Positions 35,326 through 45,969 of a stretch of 64,000 bases of DNA are shown here, in pieces. The DNA comes from RPQJ01 sp963793675 (GTDB lineage: Bacteria; Pseudomonadota; Gammaproteobacteria; Steroidobacterales; Steroidobacteraceae): NCBI GenBank assembly GCA_963793675.1, contig CAWCBA010000002.1:930001-994000 (forward strand), given 5' to 3'. Both the position numbers and the translations under genes were made by a program. Numbering within the stretch: position 1 is the stretch's first letter; each line of letters begins with the position of its first letter. Below the pieces are notes generated by a model. It was given only the letters and a program-made list of their open reading frames with translations, had not been told where the DNA came from and ran no database searches.

Positions 35326-36543
35326 CGCGTCTTTCCGCAGCGCCTCCGCCTTGTCGGTTTTTTCCCAGGTGAAGGCGGTGAACGCCTCGCTCTTTTCGAC
35401 GCGCTTGCCCGCGATGTTTTCCTTCCACTTGTAGGTCATGTGTACCGGTTCGCGGCCGAAATGGCCGTACGACGCGGTCGCGCGGTACATCGGGTGGACG
35501 AGGTCGAGCATCTTGACGATGCCGTACGGGCGCAGGTCGAAGTGTGCGCGCACCAGCTGCTCGAGACGGTCCTGGCTCACCTTGCCGGTCCCGAAGGTGT
35601 CGACCGTGATCGAGGTCGGCTCGGCCACGCCGATCGCATAGGACACCTGGATTTCGCAGCGATCGGCCAGGCCGGCAGCCACCAGGTTCTTGGCGACGTA
35701 ACGCGCTGCGTAGGCGGCAGAACGGTCCACCTTGGAAGGGTCCTTGCCGGAGAACGCGCCGCCGCCGTGGCGGGCCATGCCGCCGTAGCTGTCGACGATG
35801 ATCTTGCGGCCGGTGAGGCCGCAGTCGCCGACCGGGCCGCCGATGACGAAGTTGCCGGTCGGGTTGATGTGGAACCTGGTGTCCTTGCCGAGCCATTCCT
35901 TCGGCAGCACGTGCTTGATCACGAGTTCCATGACGGCTTCGCGCAGGTCTTCGAGCTTCACGTCCGGGTCGTGCTGCGTGGAGAGCACCACGGCGTCGAG
36001 TCCGGTGACCTTGCCGTCTTCGTAGCGGCAGGTGACCTGGGACTTCGCATCCGGACGCAGCCACGGCAGCAGGTTGTTCTTGCGGACTTCGGCCTGGCGT
36101 TCGACGAGCTTGTGCGCGTAACAGATCGGCGCCGGCATCAGGCTCGGTGTTTCGTTGCTGGCGTAACCGAACATGAGGCCCTGGTCGCCGGCACCCTGTT
36201 CTTCGGGGTTGCTGCGGTCGACGCCCATCGCGATGTCGGGCGACTGCTTGCCGATGATGTTCAGCACGCCACAGGTGCGGCCGTCGAAACCGACGTGCGA
36301 CGAGGTGTAGCCGATGTCGGTGATGACGCCGCGGACGAGGTCTTCGAGGTCCACCCAGGCCTCCGTCGTGACTTCACCGGCCACGATCGCAACGCCGGTC
36401 TTGACCAGCGTTTCGCAGGCGACGCGGGAGCGCTTGTCCTGTGAAATCATTGCGTCGAGCACGGCGTCCGAAATCTGGTCGGCGACCTTGTCCGGGTGGC
36501 CTTCGGAGACGGATTCGGAAGTGAACAGGTAACCAGTCGACAT
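35317..36543 (-). CDS. metK: S-adenosylmethionine synthetase
   Basis: A 408-residue cytoplasmic enzyme joining methionine and ATP to make SAM. Present are FTSESVSEGHPDKVADQISD (methionine/ATP site), GAGDQGLMFGYA (hallmark hexapeptide GAGDQG) and GGGAFSGKDPSKVDRSAAY (the P-loop-like GGGAFSGKD). Length and ends are normal. ATG 36543 is preceded by a TATAAT about 30 nt upstream. It is transcribed in the same direction as ahcY, with the mirror hairpin and SAH riboswitch between them, so SAM synthesis and SAH removal are adjacent but separately controlled. Confidence 0.97.
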   Translation of the reverse strand: MSTGYLFTSESVSEGHPDKVADQISDAVLDAMISQDKRSRVACETLVKTGVAIVAGEVTTEAWVDLEDLVRGVITDIGYTSSHVGFDGRTCGVLNIIGKQSPDIAMGVDRSNPEEQGAGDQGLMFGYASNETPSLMPAPICYAHKLVERQAEVRKNNLLPWLRPDAKSQVTCRYEDGKVTGLDAVVLSTQHDPDVKLEDLREAVMELVIKHVLPKEWLGKDTRFHINPTGNFVIGGPVGDCGLTGRKIIVDSYGGMARHGGGAFSGKDPSKVDRSAAYAARYVAKNLVAAGLADRCEIQVSYAIGVAEPTSITVDTFGTGKVSQDRLEQLVRAHFDLRPYGIVKMLDLVHPMYRATASYGHFGREPVHMTYKWKENIAGKRVEKSEAFTAFTWEKTDKAEALRKDAGL

Positions 36544-36573
36544 GAGTGAGCTTCCCAGGGCAGACAGCCGCGA

Positions 36574-36579
36574 ATTATA
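36574..36579 (-). promoter_or_regulatory. -10 box of the metK promoter
   Basis: A perfect TATAAT on the minus strand, 30 nt before the metK ATG. A TGACA-like -35 (ATGACA, 36594-36599) lies upstream with a short 14-nt spacer. Confidence 0.5.
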
Positions 36580-36674
36580 GAGCGGGTCGGATTGTCATTT
36601 GCCGACTTTCCGTCCGGCGAGATGTCAATCCCGGCTTTGCGCGCCCGGGGATCGCACATTTCGACAGAATTCGT

Positions 36675-36704
36675 GTGACCCGGGCACCGCACGGACGCTA
36701 AAAT
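36675..36704 (+). promoter_or_regulatory. Candidate promoter of tkt
   Basis: GTGACC (36675-36680) as -35 and TAAAAT (36699-36704) as -10, separated by 18 nt, with the -10 ending 25 nt before the tkt ATG. It is divergent from the metK promoter in a 186-bp spacer. Confidence 0.45.
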
Positions 36705-36729
36705 ATCCGGATTTCCACGAGGCTTCACG

Positions 36730-38721
36730 ATGCCTACACGCCGGCAGCTCGCCAACGCCATCCGTGCGTTGAGCATGGATGCGGTCCAGAAGGCCAATTC
36801 CGGTCACCCCGGCATGCCCATGGGCATGGCCGACATCGCGCAGGTCCTGTGGACGGACCACCTCAAGCACAACCCGGGCAATCCCGAGTGGGCCGACCGC
36901 GATCGCTTCGTGCTCTCGAACGGGCACGGTTCGATGCTGCTGTATTCGGTCCTGCACCTGACCGGCTACCCGCTCACGATCGACGACCTTGCCAGACTTC
37001 CGGCAGTTCGGCTCGCACACGGCGGGTCACCCGGAAGTCGACCGGCACCTCGGCATCGAGACGACGACCGGCCCCCTCGGCCAGGGTATTGCCAATGCCG
37101 TCGGCATGGCGCTGGCGGAAAAGTTGCTGGCGGCTGCGTTCAACCGGCCCGGACACGAGGTCGTCGACCACCACACCTACGTGTTCCTCGGCGACGGTTG
37201 CCTGATGGAAGGCATATCGCACGAAGTCTGCTCGCTTGCCGGCACGCTCAAGCTCGGCAAGCTCGTCTGCTTCTACGACGACAACGGCATCTCGATCGAC
37301 GGTGATGTGCGACGGCTGGTTCACCGACGACACGCCAAAGCGGTTCGAGGCGTACGGCTGGCACGTCGTGCCGCAGGTCGACGGCCACGATGCCGCCGCG
37401 ATCGAAGCCGCCATCCAGGCGGCGAAAGCGGATCCGCGTCCGTCGCTGATCTGCTGCAAGACCATCATCGGCTGGGGTTCGCCGAACAAGGCGGGCACGC
37501 ACGGGGTGCACGGAGCGGCACTGGGCGAGGCCGAGGTGGCCGCGACGCGCGAACAGCTGGGCTGGACGCACGCACCGTTCGTCGTACCGGACGAGATTCG
37601 GCAGGGTTGGGACGCGCGCGCGTCCGGCGCGGCGGCCGAGCAGGCACTGGCAGCGGCGACTCGCGGCCTATCGTGCCGCTCATCCCGGGCTCGCGGCAGA
37701 GTTCGAGCGTCGGATGCGCGGCGAGCTGCCCGCGGACTGGCGCAGGCAGCTGCAGGATTTCACCACCGCGGCGCTCGCAAAGCCGGCTGCAGTGGCGACG
37801 CGGATTTCTTCGCAGCAGGTCCTCAACGTGCTTGGCGCCGCGCTGCCAGAGCTGCTGGGCGGGTCGGCCGACCTCACGTGGTCGAACAACACGGACTTCA
37901 AGGGCTACCAGACGGTCACGCCGCAGGACGTTGCAGGCAACTACATACATTACGGCGTGCGTGAATTCGGCATGTGCGCGATCATGAATGGCGTCGCATT
38001 GCATGGCGGGTTCATTCCTTACGGAGGCACTTTCCTCGTGTTCTCCGATTACGCACGCAATGCCGTGCGCATGGCCGCGCTGATGAAGCAGCGCGTCGTG
38101 CTCGTGTTCACGCACGACTCGATCGGCCTGGGCGAAGACGGCCCGACGCACCAGCCCGTCGAGCACGTGGCCAGCCTGCGGCTGATCCCGAACATGCGCG
38201 TCTGGCGTCCCTGCGATACCGTCGAGACGGCCGTCGCCTGGGGCGACTCGATCGACAACGCCACCGGCCCCACCAGCCTGATTCTCTCGCGCCAGGCTTT
38301 GCCGCCGATGCCGCGTACGCCGGAACAGGTTGCCGCGATCGCGCGCGGCGGCTACGTGCTGATCGACAGCGAAGGCGCGCCGGAGCTGGTGCTGGTCGCC
38401 ACGGGTTCCGAGGTTGCCCTTGCTGTCGAGGCGGCGAAGCTGCTCACGGCGCAGGGCCGCCGCGTGCGCGTCGTCTCGATGCCAAGCACGAGCGTGTTCG
38501 ACGCGCAGGACACGGAGTACCGTGCGAGCGTGCTCCCGGCTGGCACGAAGCGCGTTGCCATCGAAGCCGGGTCCAGGGAAAGCTGGTGGCGCTACGTCGG
38601 ACTCGACGGGGCCGTGGTCGGCATGGATACGTTCGGCGCCTCGGCGCCGGCCAGCAAACTGTTCGAGCATTTCGGCTTCAGCGCGGCCAACGTGGCCCGG
38701 GTCGCGGCCGGCCTGCTCTGA
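36730..38721 (+). CDS. tkt: Transketolase (three frameshifts)
   Basis: TPP-dependent C2-ketol transfer of the pentose phosphate/Calvin pathways. Blocks lie in order: QKANSGHPGMPMGMADIAQV, then TTTGPLGQGIANAVGMALAE and VFLGDGCLMEGISHEV (TPP site GDG), DGWFTDDTPKRFEAYGWHVV, then FVFSDYAR-like and SIGLGEDGPTHQPVEH. The frame advances by one near 36990, 37305 and 37662. Each break is explained by a single extra base (for example an A in GCCAGACTT), and the end is back in the starting phase. All active-site motifs survive, so sequencing error is the likely cause. It is followed by gap-pgk-pyk. Confidence 0.92.
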
Positions 38722-38766
38722 TTCAAATCGTTTTACGCAATCTAGTTCTGACGGGAGACGCAGACA

Positions 38767-39765
<999 letters not shown>

Positions 39766-39809
39766 GCACCGCTGAAACGGCGCTGACCGCCAATGCAAAG
39801 GGGAAGGGC

Positions 39810-40991
39810 ATGATCCGCGTGCTCCGCATGAGTGATGTGGACCTCAAGGGTAAGCGGGTGCTGATCCGTGAAGACCTGAACGTCCCCGTGAAGGACGGTG
39901 TCGTCACCAGCGACGCGCGCATCCGCGCGTCACTGCCGACGATCGAGGCGGCCCGGAAGGCCGGCGCCCGCGTGCTGCTGATGTCGCACCTCGGCCGTCC
40001 GGAAGAGGGCGTGCCGGTCGAGGAGTTCTCGCTGGCCCCCGTGGCCGCGAGGCTCTCTGAAATGCTGGGCCGCAAGGTCCGCTTTGAACGCGAGTGGCTC
40101 GGTGGAGTGACGTGCGAGCCGGGCGAAGTCGTCCTGCTCGAGAACGTGCGCTTCAACAAGGGCGAGAAGAAGAACAAGGACGAGCTGGCGCAGAAAATGG
40201 CGGCGCTTTGCGACGTCTACGTCATGGATGCCTTCGCGACGGCCCACCGCGCCGAAGCGAGCACCCACGGTGTCGGCAGGTTCGCGCCGATCGCGTGCGC
40301 CGGTCCGCTGCTGACCAGCGAACTCGAAGCGCTCGAGCAGGCGCTCGGCGATCCGAAGCGGCCGCTCGTTGCGATCGTGGGCGGGTCGAAGGTGTCCACC
40401 AAGCTCACGGTGCTCGAAACCCTGCTCGGCAAGGTCGACAAGCTCATCGTCGGCGGTGGCATCGCCAACACGTTCCTGGCGGCGGCGGGTCATCCCGTCG
40501 GCAAGTCGCTCTATGAAGTCGACATGGTCGAGACGGCCCGCAAGTTGCTCGAACGCTCGAAGCAGTCGGGCGTCGAGATTCCGCTGCCGTCCGACGTCGT
40601 CGTCGCGAAAGAGTTTTCGGCGTCCGCCGAAGCCGACGTCAAGCCGGTCGCGCAGGTCGCGGCGGACGACATGATCCTCGACATCGGCCCCGACACCGCC
40701 GAGCGCTTCGCCTCGGCGCTCAAGGGCGCGGGCACGATCGTCTGGAACGGTCCGGTTGGCGTGTTCGAGTTCGACCAGTTCGGCGAAGGCACGCGTGTCC
40801 TCGCCCAGGCCGTTGCACGCAGTCCGGCGTTTTCGGTGGCCGGTGGCGGCGACACGATCGCGGCGATCGAGAAGTACGGCGTCCAGGCCGACATCTCCTA
40901 CATCTCGACCGCCGGTGGTGCCTTCCTCGAGTTCCTCGAAGGCAAGAAACTGCCGGCCGTGGAGATGCTCGAACTGCGTGCCGCAGGATGA
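39810..40991 (+). CDS. pgk: Phosphoglycerate kinase
   Basis: A 393-residue two-domain kinase making ATP from 1,3-bisphosphoglycerate. Motifs: KRVLIREDLNVPVKDG, LMSHLGRPEEG, the VVLLENVRFNKGEKKN segment, VAIVGGSKVSTKL (hinge/nucleotide site) and VAGGGDTIAAIEKYG. ATG 39810 has AAGGGGAAGG just upstream. ATG 39828 (MSDVDLKGK) fits family alignments but lacks a ribosome-binding site. Its TGA overlaps the pyk ATG (ATGA), so the two are translationally coupled. Confidence 0.95.
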   Translation: MIRVLRMSDVDLKGKRVLIREDLNVPVKDGVVTSDARIRASLPTIEAARKAGARVLLMSHLGRPEEGVPVEEFSLAPVAARLSEMLGRKVRFEREWLGGVTCEPGEVVLLENVRFNKGEKKNKDELAQKMAALCDVYVMDAFATAHRAEASTHGVGRFAPIACAGPLLTSELEALEQALGDPKRPLVAIVGGSKVSTKLTVLETLLGKVDKLIVGGGIANTFLAAAGHPVGKSLYEVDMVETARKLLERSKQSGVEIPLPSDVVVAKEFSASAEADVKPVAQVAADDMILDIGPDTAERFASALKGAGTIVWNGPVGVFEFDQFGEGTRVLAQAVARSPAFSVAGGGDTIAAIEKYGVQADISYISTAGGAFLEFLEGKKLPAVEMLELRAAG

Positions 40992-42457
40992 CCCGCGTCC
41001 CCAGTCAGGAGTTACGCAGCGAGATGCTGACCCGCAGGACCAAGATCGTCGCGACGCTCGGCCCTGCGACGGACGCGCCGGGCGTGCTCGAGGAAGTGAT
41101 TCGCGCAGGCGCCGACGTATTGCGCGTCAACTTCTCGCACGGCGGGCCGGCCGATCACCGGCGGCGAGTCGAGCGGGCGCGGCAGGCGGCGGACAGCGTC
41201 GGCAAGCACGTCGCCCTGCTTGGCGACCTGCAGGGGCCGAAGATCCGCATCGAGCGTTTCGCCGGCGGGCACACGGTGCTCACCGAAGGCGCGACGTTCA
41301 CGCTCGACCCGGGGCTCGACACGCACGACGGCACGGATCGCAGCGTTGGCATGACCTACACCGAGCTCGCGAACGACGTCGGGCCCGGTGATGAATTGAT
41401 TCTTGGTGACGGTCAGATCGAACTCGTCGTCACCGCGACCCGCGGCAACAAGGTGGAATGCCGGGTGCTCGTCGGTGGCGAACTCGGTGACCAGAAAGGC
41501 ATCAATCGCCGCGGCGGCGGCCTTTCGGCCAGGGCGCTCACCGACAAGGACCGCGAAGACGTCAAGCTCGCGGCCAGTCTCGACATCGATTATCTCGCCG
41601 TTTCTTTCGTGCGCCAGGCGGCCGACATCGAGGAAGCCCGCAGCCTGCTGTCCGCCGCGGGCAGCGATGCGCGCATCGTGGCCAAGATCGAGCGCAGCGA
41701 AGCGATCCCGCGGCTCGACGAGATCGTGCAGGCCAGCGATGCCGTCATGGTCGCGCGCGGCGATCTCGGCATCGAGGTTGGCTACGCCGAACTCACGGGG
41801 CTGCAGAAGCACATCCTGCAGGTCGCGCGCAAGCACGATCGTGTGACGATCACGGCGACGCAGATGATGGAGTCGATGATCCAGAATCCGGTGCCGACCC
41901 GCGCCGAGGTGTCGGACGTGGCGAACGCCGTGCTCGACGGCAGTGACGCGGTGATGCTGTCGGGAGAGTCGGCCGTCGGCAAGTACCCGGTTCGTGCGGT
42001 CGAGGCGATGTCCGAGGTGATCGTCGGTGCCGAGAAGTACCAGATCGCGCGCAACAGGGGCGGCGAACGCTTCGAAGGCCGTGTCAGCGAGTTTGCGCAG
42101 GCCATCGCGCATGCCGTGATGTACACGGCCAACCACATGACCGTCGAGGCCATCGTGGCGTTGACCGAATCCGGCGCCACGCCGCTCTGGATGTCGCGCA
42201 TCCGGTCGGACATCCCGATCTTCGCCTTTACCCGCAACGAGCGGACACGCCGCCGTGTCGCGCTGTACCGCGGCGTGTATCCGATTCCCTTCGACATCAC
42301 GCACACGGATCCCGCCGAGCTCTACAAGGCGATCTCTCGCGAGTTGATCGACCGCAAGTTCGTGCGGTCGGGCGACGAGATCATCCTGACGCTGGGTGAA
42401 CTCTCGGGAGTGTCGGGCGGCACCAACACGATGAAGCTGCTCGAAGTGAGTGGTTAG
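40988..42457 (+). CDS. pyk: Pyruvate kinase
   Basis: A 489-residue enzyme converting phosphoenolpyruvate and ADP to pyruvate and ATP. RRTKIVATLGPATDAPGVLE, VLRVNFSHGGPADH, AKIERSEAIPRLDEIV (with the catalytic Lys), MVARGDLGIEVG and SGESAVGKYPVRAVEAM are all intact. The C-terminal allosteric domain is complete. The start overlaps the pgk stop. The TAG stop is itself part of the first TTAGGGG unit of the mirror hairpin that follows. Confidence 0.96.
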   Translation: MTRVPSQELRSEMLTRRTKIVATLGPATDAPGVLEEVIRAGADVLRVNFSHGGPADHRRRVERARQAADSVGKHVALLGDLQGPKIRIERFAGGHTVLTEGATFTLDPGLDTHDGTDRSVGMTYTELANDVGPGDELILGDGQIELVVTATRGNKVECRVLVGGELGDQKGINRRGGGLSARALTDKDREDVKLAASLDIDYLAVSFVRQAADIEEARSLLSAAGSDARIVAKIERSEAIPRLDEIVQASDAVMVARGDLGIEVGYAELTGLQKHILQVARKHDRVTITATQMMESMIQNPVPTRAEVSDVANAVLDGSDAVMLSGESAVGKYPVRAVEAMSEVIVGAEKYQIARNRGGERFEGRVSEFAQAIAHAVMYTANHMTVEAIVALTESGATPLWMSRIRSDIPIFAFTRNERTRRRVALYRGVYPIPFDITHTDPAELYKAISRELIDRKFVRSGDEIILTLGELSGVSGGTNTMKLLEVSG

Positions 42458-42567
42458 GGGTCAGGGGATAGGGGTTAGGGGTTAGGGGTTAGTCGGAGGT
42501 GCAGGTGTACTCGATGCTGCAGCTTCTTCCTCCGACTAACCCCTAACCCCTAACCCCTAACCCCTTC
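42453..42567 (+). repeat. (TTAGGGG)n mirror hairpin after pyk
   Basis: The left arm runs from the pyk stop (TAG at 42455-42457) through TTAGGGG-type heptamers to TTAGTCGGA. The loop of about 33 nt starts GGTGCAGGTGTACTCG. The right arm (42530-42564) is TCCGACTAA followed by CCCCTAA heptamers. About 34 nt pair with a single mismatch. The G-rich arm has four or more GGGG tracts and could form a G-quadruplex. It ends 11 nt before the next start codon, leaving that gene without an obvious Shine-Dalgarno. Confidence 0.85.
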
Positions 42568-42575
42568 TTTCAGCC

Positions 42576-44990
42576 ATGAAGTTAATCTTCCGCGTACTGC
42601 TCGGCCTGGTCTCGCTGCTGCTCGTGACCGTGGCAGTCGCTCTGCTGGCCGTGCGCGGCAGCCTGCCCGCGCTCGACGGCGAGCGGTCTGCGGCTGGCCT
42701 CGGGGACGAGACGGTGATCGAGCGCGATGCCCTGGGCGCCGTGACGGTCACCGGGCATTCGCGCGCTGACGTTGCCTTCGCGACCGGGTTCGTCCATGCG
42801 CAGGATCGCTTTTTCCAGATGGACCTGTCGCGCCGAATGTCCGGCGGGCGCCTGTCGGAACTCGTCGGCGATGCAGCAATGGACATGGACGCGCGGCAGC
42901 GAATGCATCGCTTTCACGACGTTGCCGAGCGCGTCTACGCGCAACTCGCTCCGGCCGAGAAGGTCGGTGCTCGACGCGTACGCACGCGGCGTCAATGCGG
43001 GGCTCGACTCGCTGCGGGTGCGGCCGTTCGAGTACCTCCTGCTGCGCCAGCGCCCCGAGCCCTGGCGGCCGCCGGATTGCCTGCTCGTCGTCTACGCCAT
43101 GTACCTGCAGCTGAACGATGCCGATGGGTCGACCGACAGGCAGCGTGGCCTGCTCGCCGCCGCATTGCCGCCGGACGTGTTTCGCTTCGTGTATTCGGTG
43201 GCTCCCGTCTGGGAGGCGCCGATCGATGGTGTCGTCATGTCGGCGGCACCGGTGCCGGCACCTGAATCCTTCGACCTGCGGCAACTGCAGGGCGAGTTTG
43301 GCAAGCTGGCCTCGCTGCGCCTGCCCCGTGACGGGCCGCGAGAACAGCGCAGTCGGCAGCAACAACTGGGCCGTCGCGGGCACGCACACGAAGAGCGGCG
43401 TGGCGCTGCTCGCGAACGACATGCATCTCGGGCTCGCCGTTCCGAACACCTGGTACCGCGTGCGGCTGCTCGTTGCGAGCGAGTCGCCCGCCGACCGCCG
43501 CGACCTGATGGGCCTCACGCTGCCCGGTGCGCCGATCATGGTCGTCGGCAGCAACGGGCACATCGCCTGGGGGTTTACCAACAGCTACGGCGACTGGACG
43601 GACCTTGCGCGCGTCGAACGTTCGCCCGATCGCAGCCAGTACCGTACCGCCAGCGGATGGGCGCCGCTGCAGCGTTTCGTCGAGACGATCGGTTCGAGTT
43701 CGGGTGCGACGCGCGAGGTGCTCGTCGAGCAGACCCAGTGGGGACCGTTGCTGTCGGCTGCGGAAACGGCTGGCGAAGGCACGCTTGCGCTTGCATGGAC
43801 TGCGCACGACCCCGCGGCGACGAACATGCACTGGCTGCAACTCGAGGACGTGCACGAATGCGCGAAGGCACTCGGCGTCGCGAGCACGATCGGTGGGCCG
43901 GCACAGAATTTCGTTTGCGCGGATTCCGGCGGCAGCATCGGCTGGACGCTGCTCGGTCGCATGCCGTTGCGCGGCACCGGCTACGATGCCGGAGTGCCCT
44001 CGGACTGGACGCAGCCGGATGCGGGTTGGGCGGGTTGGCGCGATCCCGCGAGCTACCCGCAAGTGCTGAATCCTCCATCCGGGCGCATCTGGACCGCCAA
44101 CAACCGAGTCGTCGGAGCGGAGCGGCTCGCGGCGATCGGCGACGGTTCGCCGGACCGCGGTGCCCGCGCCCAGCAGATCCGGGATGACCTGCTCGCCATT
44201 CCCGCCGGGCAGGCGACCGAAGCCGACATGTTGAAAATCCAGCTCGACGATCGCGCCTTGTTCCTGGTCCGCTGGCGCGACCTGCTGCTTGGCTTGCTGG
44301 ATGCCGATGCCCTGCGCGGCCAGCCGGCGCGCGCCGCCCTGCGCAAGCAGGTCGAGACGTGGGATCCGCACGCGGCGACGGGGGCGGTGGGTTATCGGCT
44401 GCTCCGTGATTTTCACGACGTCCTGGAGCGCCGCACGTTCGACGCCCTGACCGTCCCTGCGCGTGTCGCCCACCCGGCATTCGAGTTCGAGGTGCCGCGC
44501 TCGTTCGAGGAGGCCGCCTGGGAGCTCGCGACGACCAGGCCCGCGCACCTGCTCGATCCGCGCTTTGCGGACTGGCGCGCCTTCCTGCTCGACGCCGTCG
44601 ACGAATCACTGAGCCCGGATCGCCGGGGAATGTGCCGATGCCACGTTCGTCACCTGCACCTGGGGCGAGGTCAACGCGACCGACATCCGGCATCCATTGA
44701 GCCGTGCCGTGCCGCTGCTCGCGCGCTGGCTCGACATGCCGCGTGAACCGATGTCGGGCGACAGCGACATGCCGCACGTGCACGCGCCCGGCTTCGGGGC
44801 TTCGGAACGCTTCGGGGTGTCGCCGGGACGCGAGGCGCAGGGTTACTTCCACATGCCGGCCGGCCAGAGCGGCCACCCGCTGTCGACGTTCTACCGGGCC
44901 GGGCATGAGGCCTGGGTGCGTGGCGAGGCGCTGCCTTACCTGCCGGGTGCCACGAGGCACGAGCTCACGCTGCGGCCGGCCCCGCATTGA
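42576..44990 (+). CDS. Penicillin acylase family (Ntn-hydrolase) protein, three frameshifts
   Basis: An N-terminal hydrophobic anchor (VLLGLVSLLLVTVAVALLAV) precedes the A-chain region (VAFATGFVHAQDRFFQMDLS, matching G-x-x-x-A-Q-D-R-x-x-Q-M). The self-cleavage site is in AVGSNNWAVAG, with the Ser as B-chain nucleophile, followed by NDMHLGLAVPNTWY. The end has MPAGQSGHP. Frame advances of one occur near 42962, 43335 and 44628, three extra bases in all; corrected length is about 803. Family members hydrolyse penicillins or acyl-homoserine lactones. The substrate here is unknown. Probably exported or membrane-tethered in the periplasm. Confidence 0.85.
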
Positions 44991-45078
44991 GGCGTTTTGC
45001 CGCAGCGCAATAAGTCCCGTCGCTTGCGCTAAGATACCCGCAAGGCCGCATCCCCGGCGGCCGGCATGAGGGCCGCCT

Positions 45079-45933
45079 GTGACCAGCAAGTTCGAAGGGA
45101 CGGAGCGCTACGTCGCGACCGAAGATCTGATGATGGCGGTCAACGCGGCCGTAACCCTGGCGCGGCCGCTGCTCGTGAAGGGCGAGCCCGGCACCGGCAA
45201 GACCCAGCTCGCTGAGGAAATTGCGCGCTCGCTCGACAAGCCGCTATACCGCTGGCACGTCAAGTCGACCACCAAGGCGCAGCACGGCCTGTATGAGTAC
45301 GACGCCGTCTCGCGCCTGCGCGATTCGCAGCTCGGCGACGCCAAGGTCCACGATATCTCGAACTACATCGTTCCCGGCCGTCTGTGGGAGGCATTCCGCA
45401 GCGAGAGCCAGGCGGTGCTGCTGATCGACGAGATCGACAAGGCCGACATCGAATTCCCGAACGACCTGTTGCTGGAACTCGACCGCATGGAGTTCTACGT
45501 CCACGAGACGCGCGAGATGATCCAGGCCACGCATCGGCCGATCGTGATCATCACCAGCAACAACGAGAAGGAGCTGCCGGACGCTTTCCTGCGCCGCTGC
45601 TTCTTCCACTTCATCCGCTTCCCCGACGCCGAAACGATGACGCGCATCATCGGCGTGCATTTCCCCGAGCTGAAGCGCGAGCTGCTGGCGGAAGCGCTGA
45701 ACGCGTTCTACAAGCTGCGCGACGTGCCGGGCCTCAAGAAAAAGCCCTCGACCTCGGAGTTGCTCGACTGGTTGAAGCTGCTGCTCGCGGAAGACATTCC
45801 GCCGGAAGCCCTGCGCACCGACGACCCGCGCAAGAGCCTGCCGCCGCTGTACGGCGCGCTGCTCAAGAACGAGCAGGACGTGCACCTGTTCGAGCAGCTG
45901 ATCTTCCTGCAGCGGCGCCAGTCGCGGCAGTAA
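45079..45933 (+). CDS. MoxR-family AAA+ ATPase
   Basis: A 284-residue AAA+ ATPase. Walker A is LLVKGEPGTGKTQLAEEIA (around residue 35); Walker B is AVLLIDEIDKAD; the sensor region is PIVIITSNNEKELPDAFLRR with the arginine finger. It lies 36 nt upstream of a CoxE-like VWA protein, the usual partner of MoxR ATPases. Such pairs act as chaperones that insert cofactors or activate enzyme complexes; the client is not apparent nearby. Start GTG 45079. A TAAGAT lies about 45 nt upstream as a possible -10. Confidence 0.88.
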   Translation: MTSKFEGTERYVATEDLMMAVNAAVTLARPLLVKGEPGTGKTQLAEEIARSLDKPLYRWHVKSTTKAQHGLYEYDAVSRLRDSQLGDAKVHDISNYIVPGRLWEAFRSESQAVLLIDEIDKADIEFPNDLLLELDRMEFYVHETREMIQATHRPIVIITSNNEKELPDAFLRRCFFHFIRFPDAETMTRIIGVHFPELKRELLAEALNAFYKLRDVPGLKKKPSTSELLDWLKLLLAEDIPPEALRTDDPRKSLPPLYGALLKNEQDVHLFEQLIFLQRRQSRQ

Positions 45934-45969
45934 GCCGCCGCATGGCAGCCGGTCGGTGAGCCCGTTTTC

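Noticed and set aside
36730..38721. Programmed ribosomal frameshifting in tkt
   Set aside because: No slippery heptamers or downstream pseudoknots at the three breaks. Each is explained by one extra base, and transketolase is not known to use recoding.
42453..42567. TTAGGGG arrays as eukaryote-like telomere or contaminating sequence
   Set aside because: Short, inverted, internal to the chromosome, embedded in bacterial stop codons and present twice with diverged loops. A genomic element is the better reading.
42453..42567. CRISPR array
   Set aside because: The repeats are 7-nt tandem units without spacers, and no cas genes are present.
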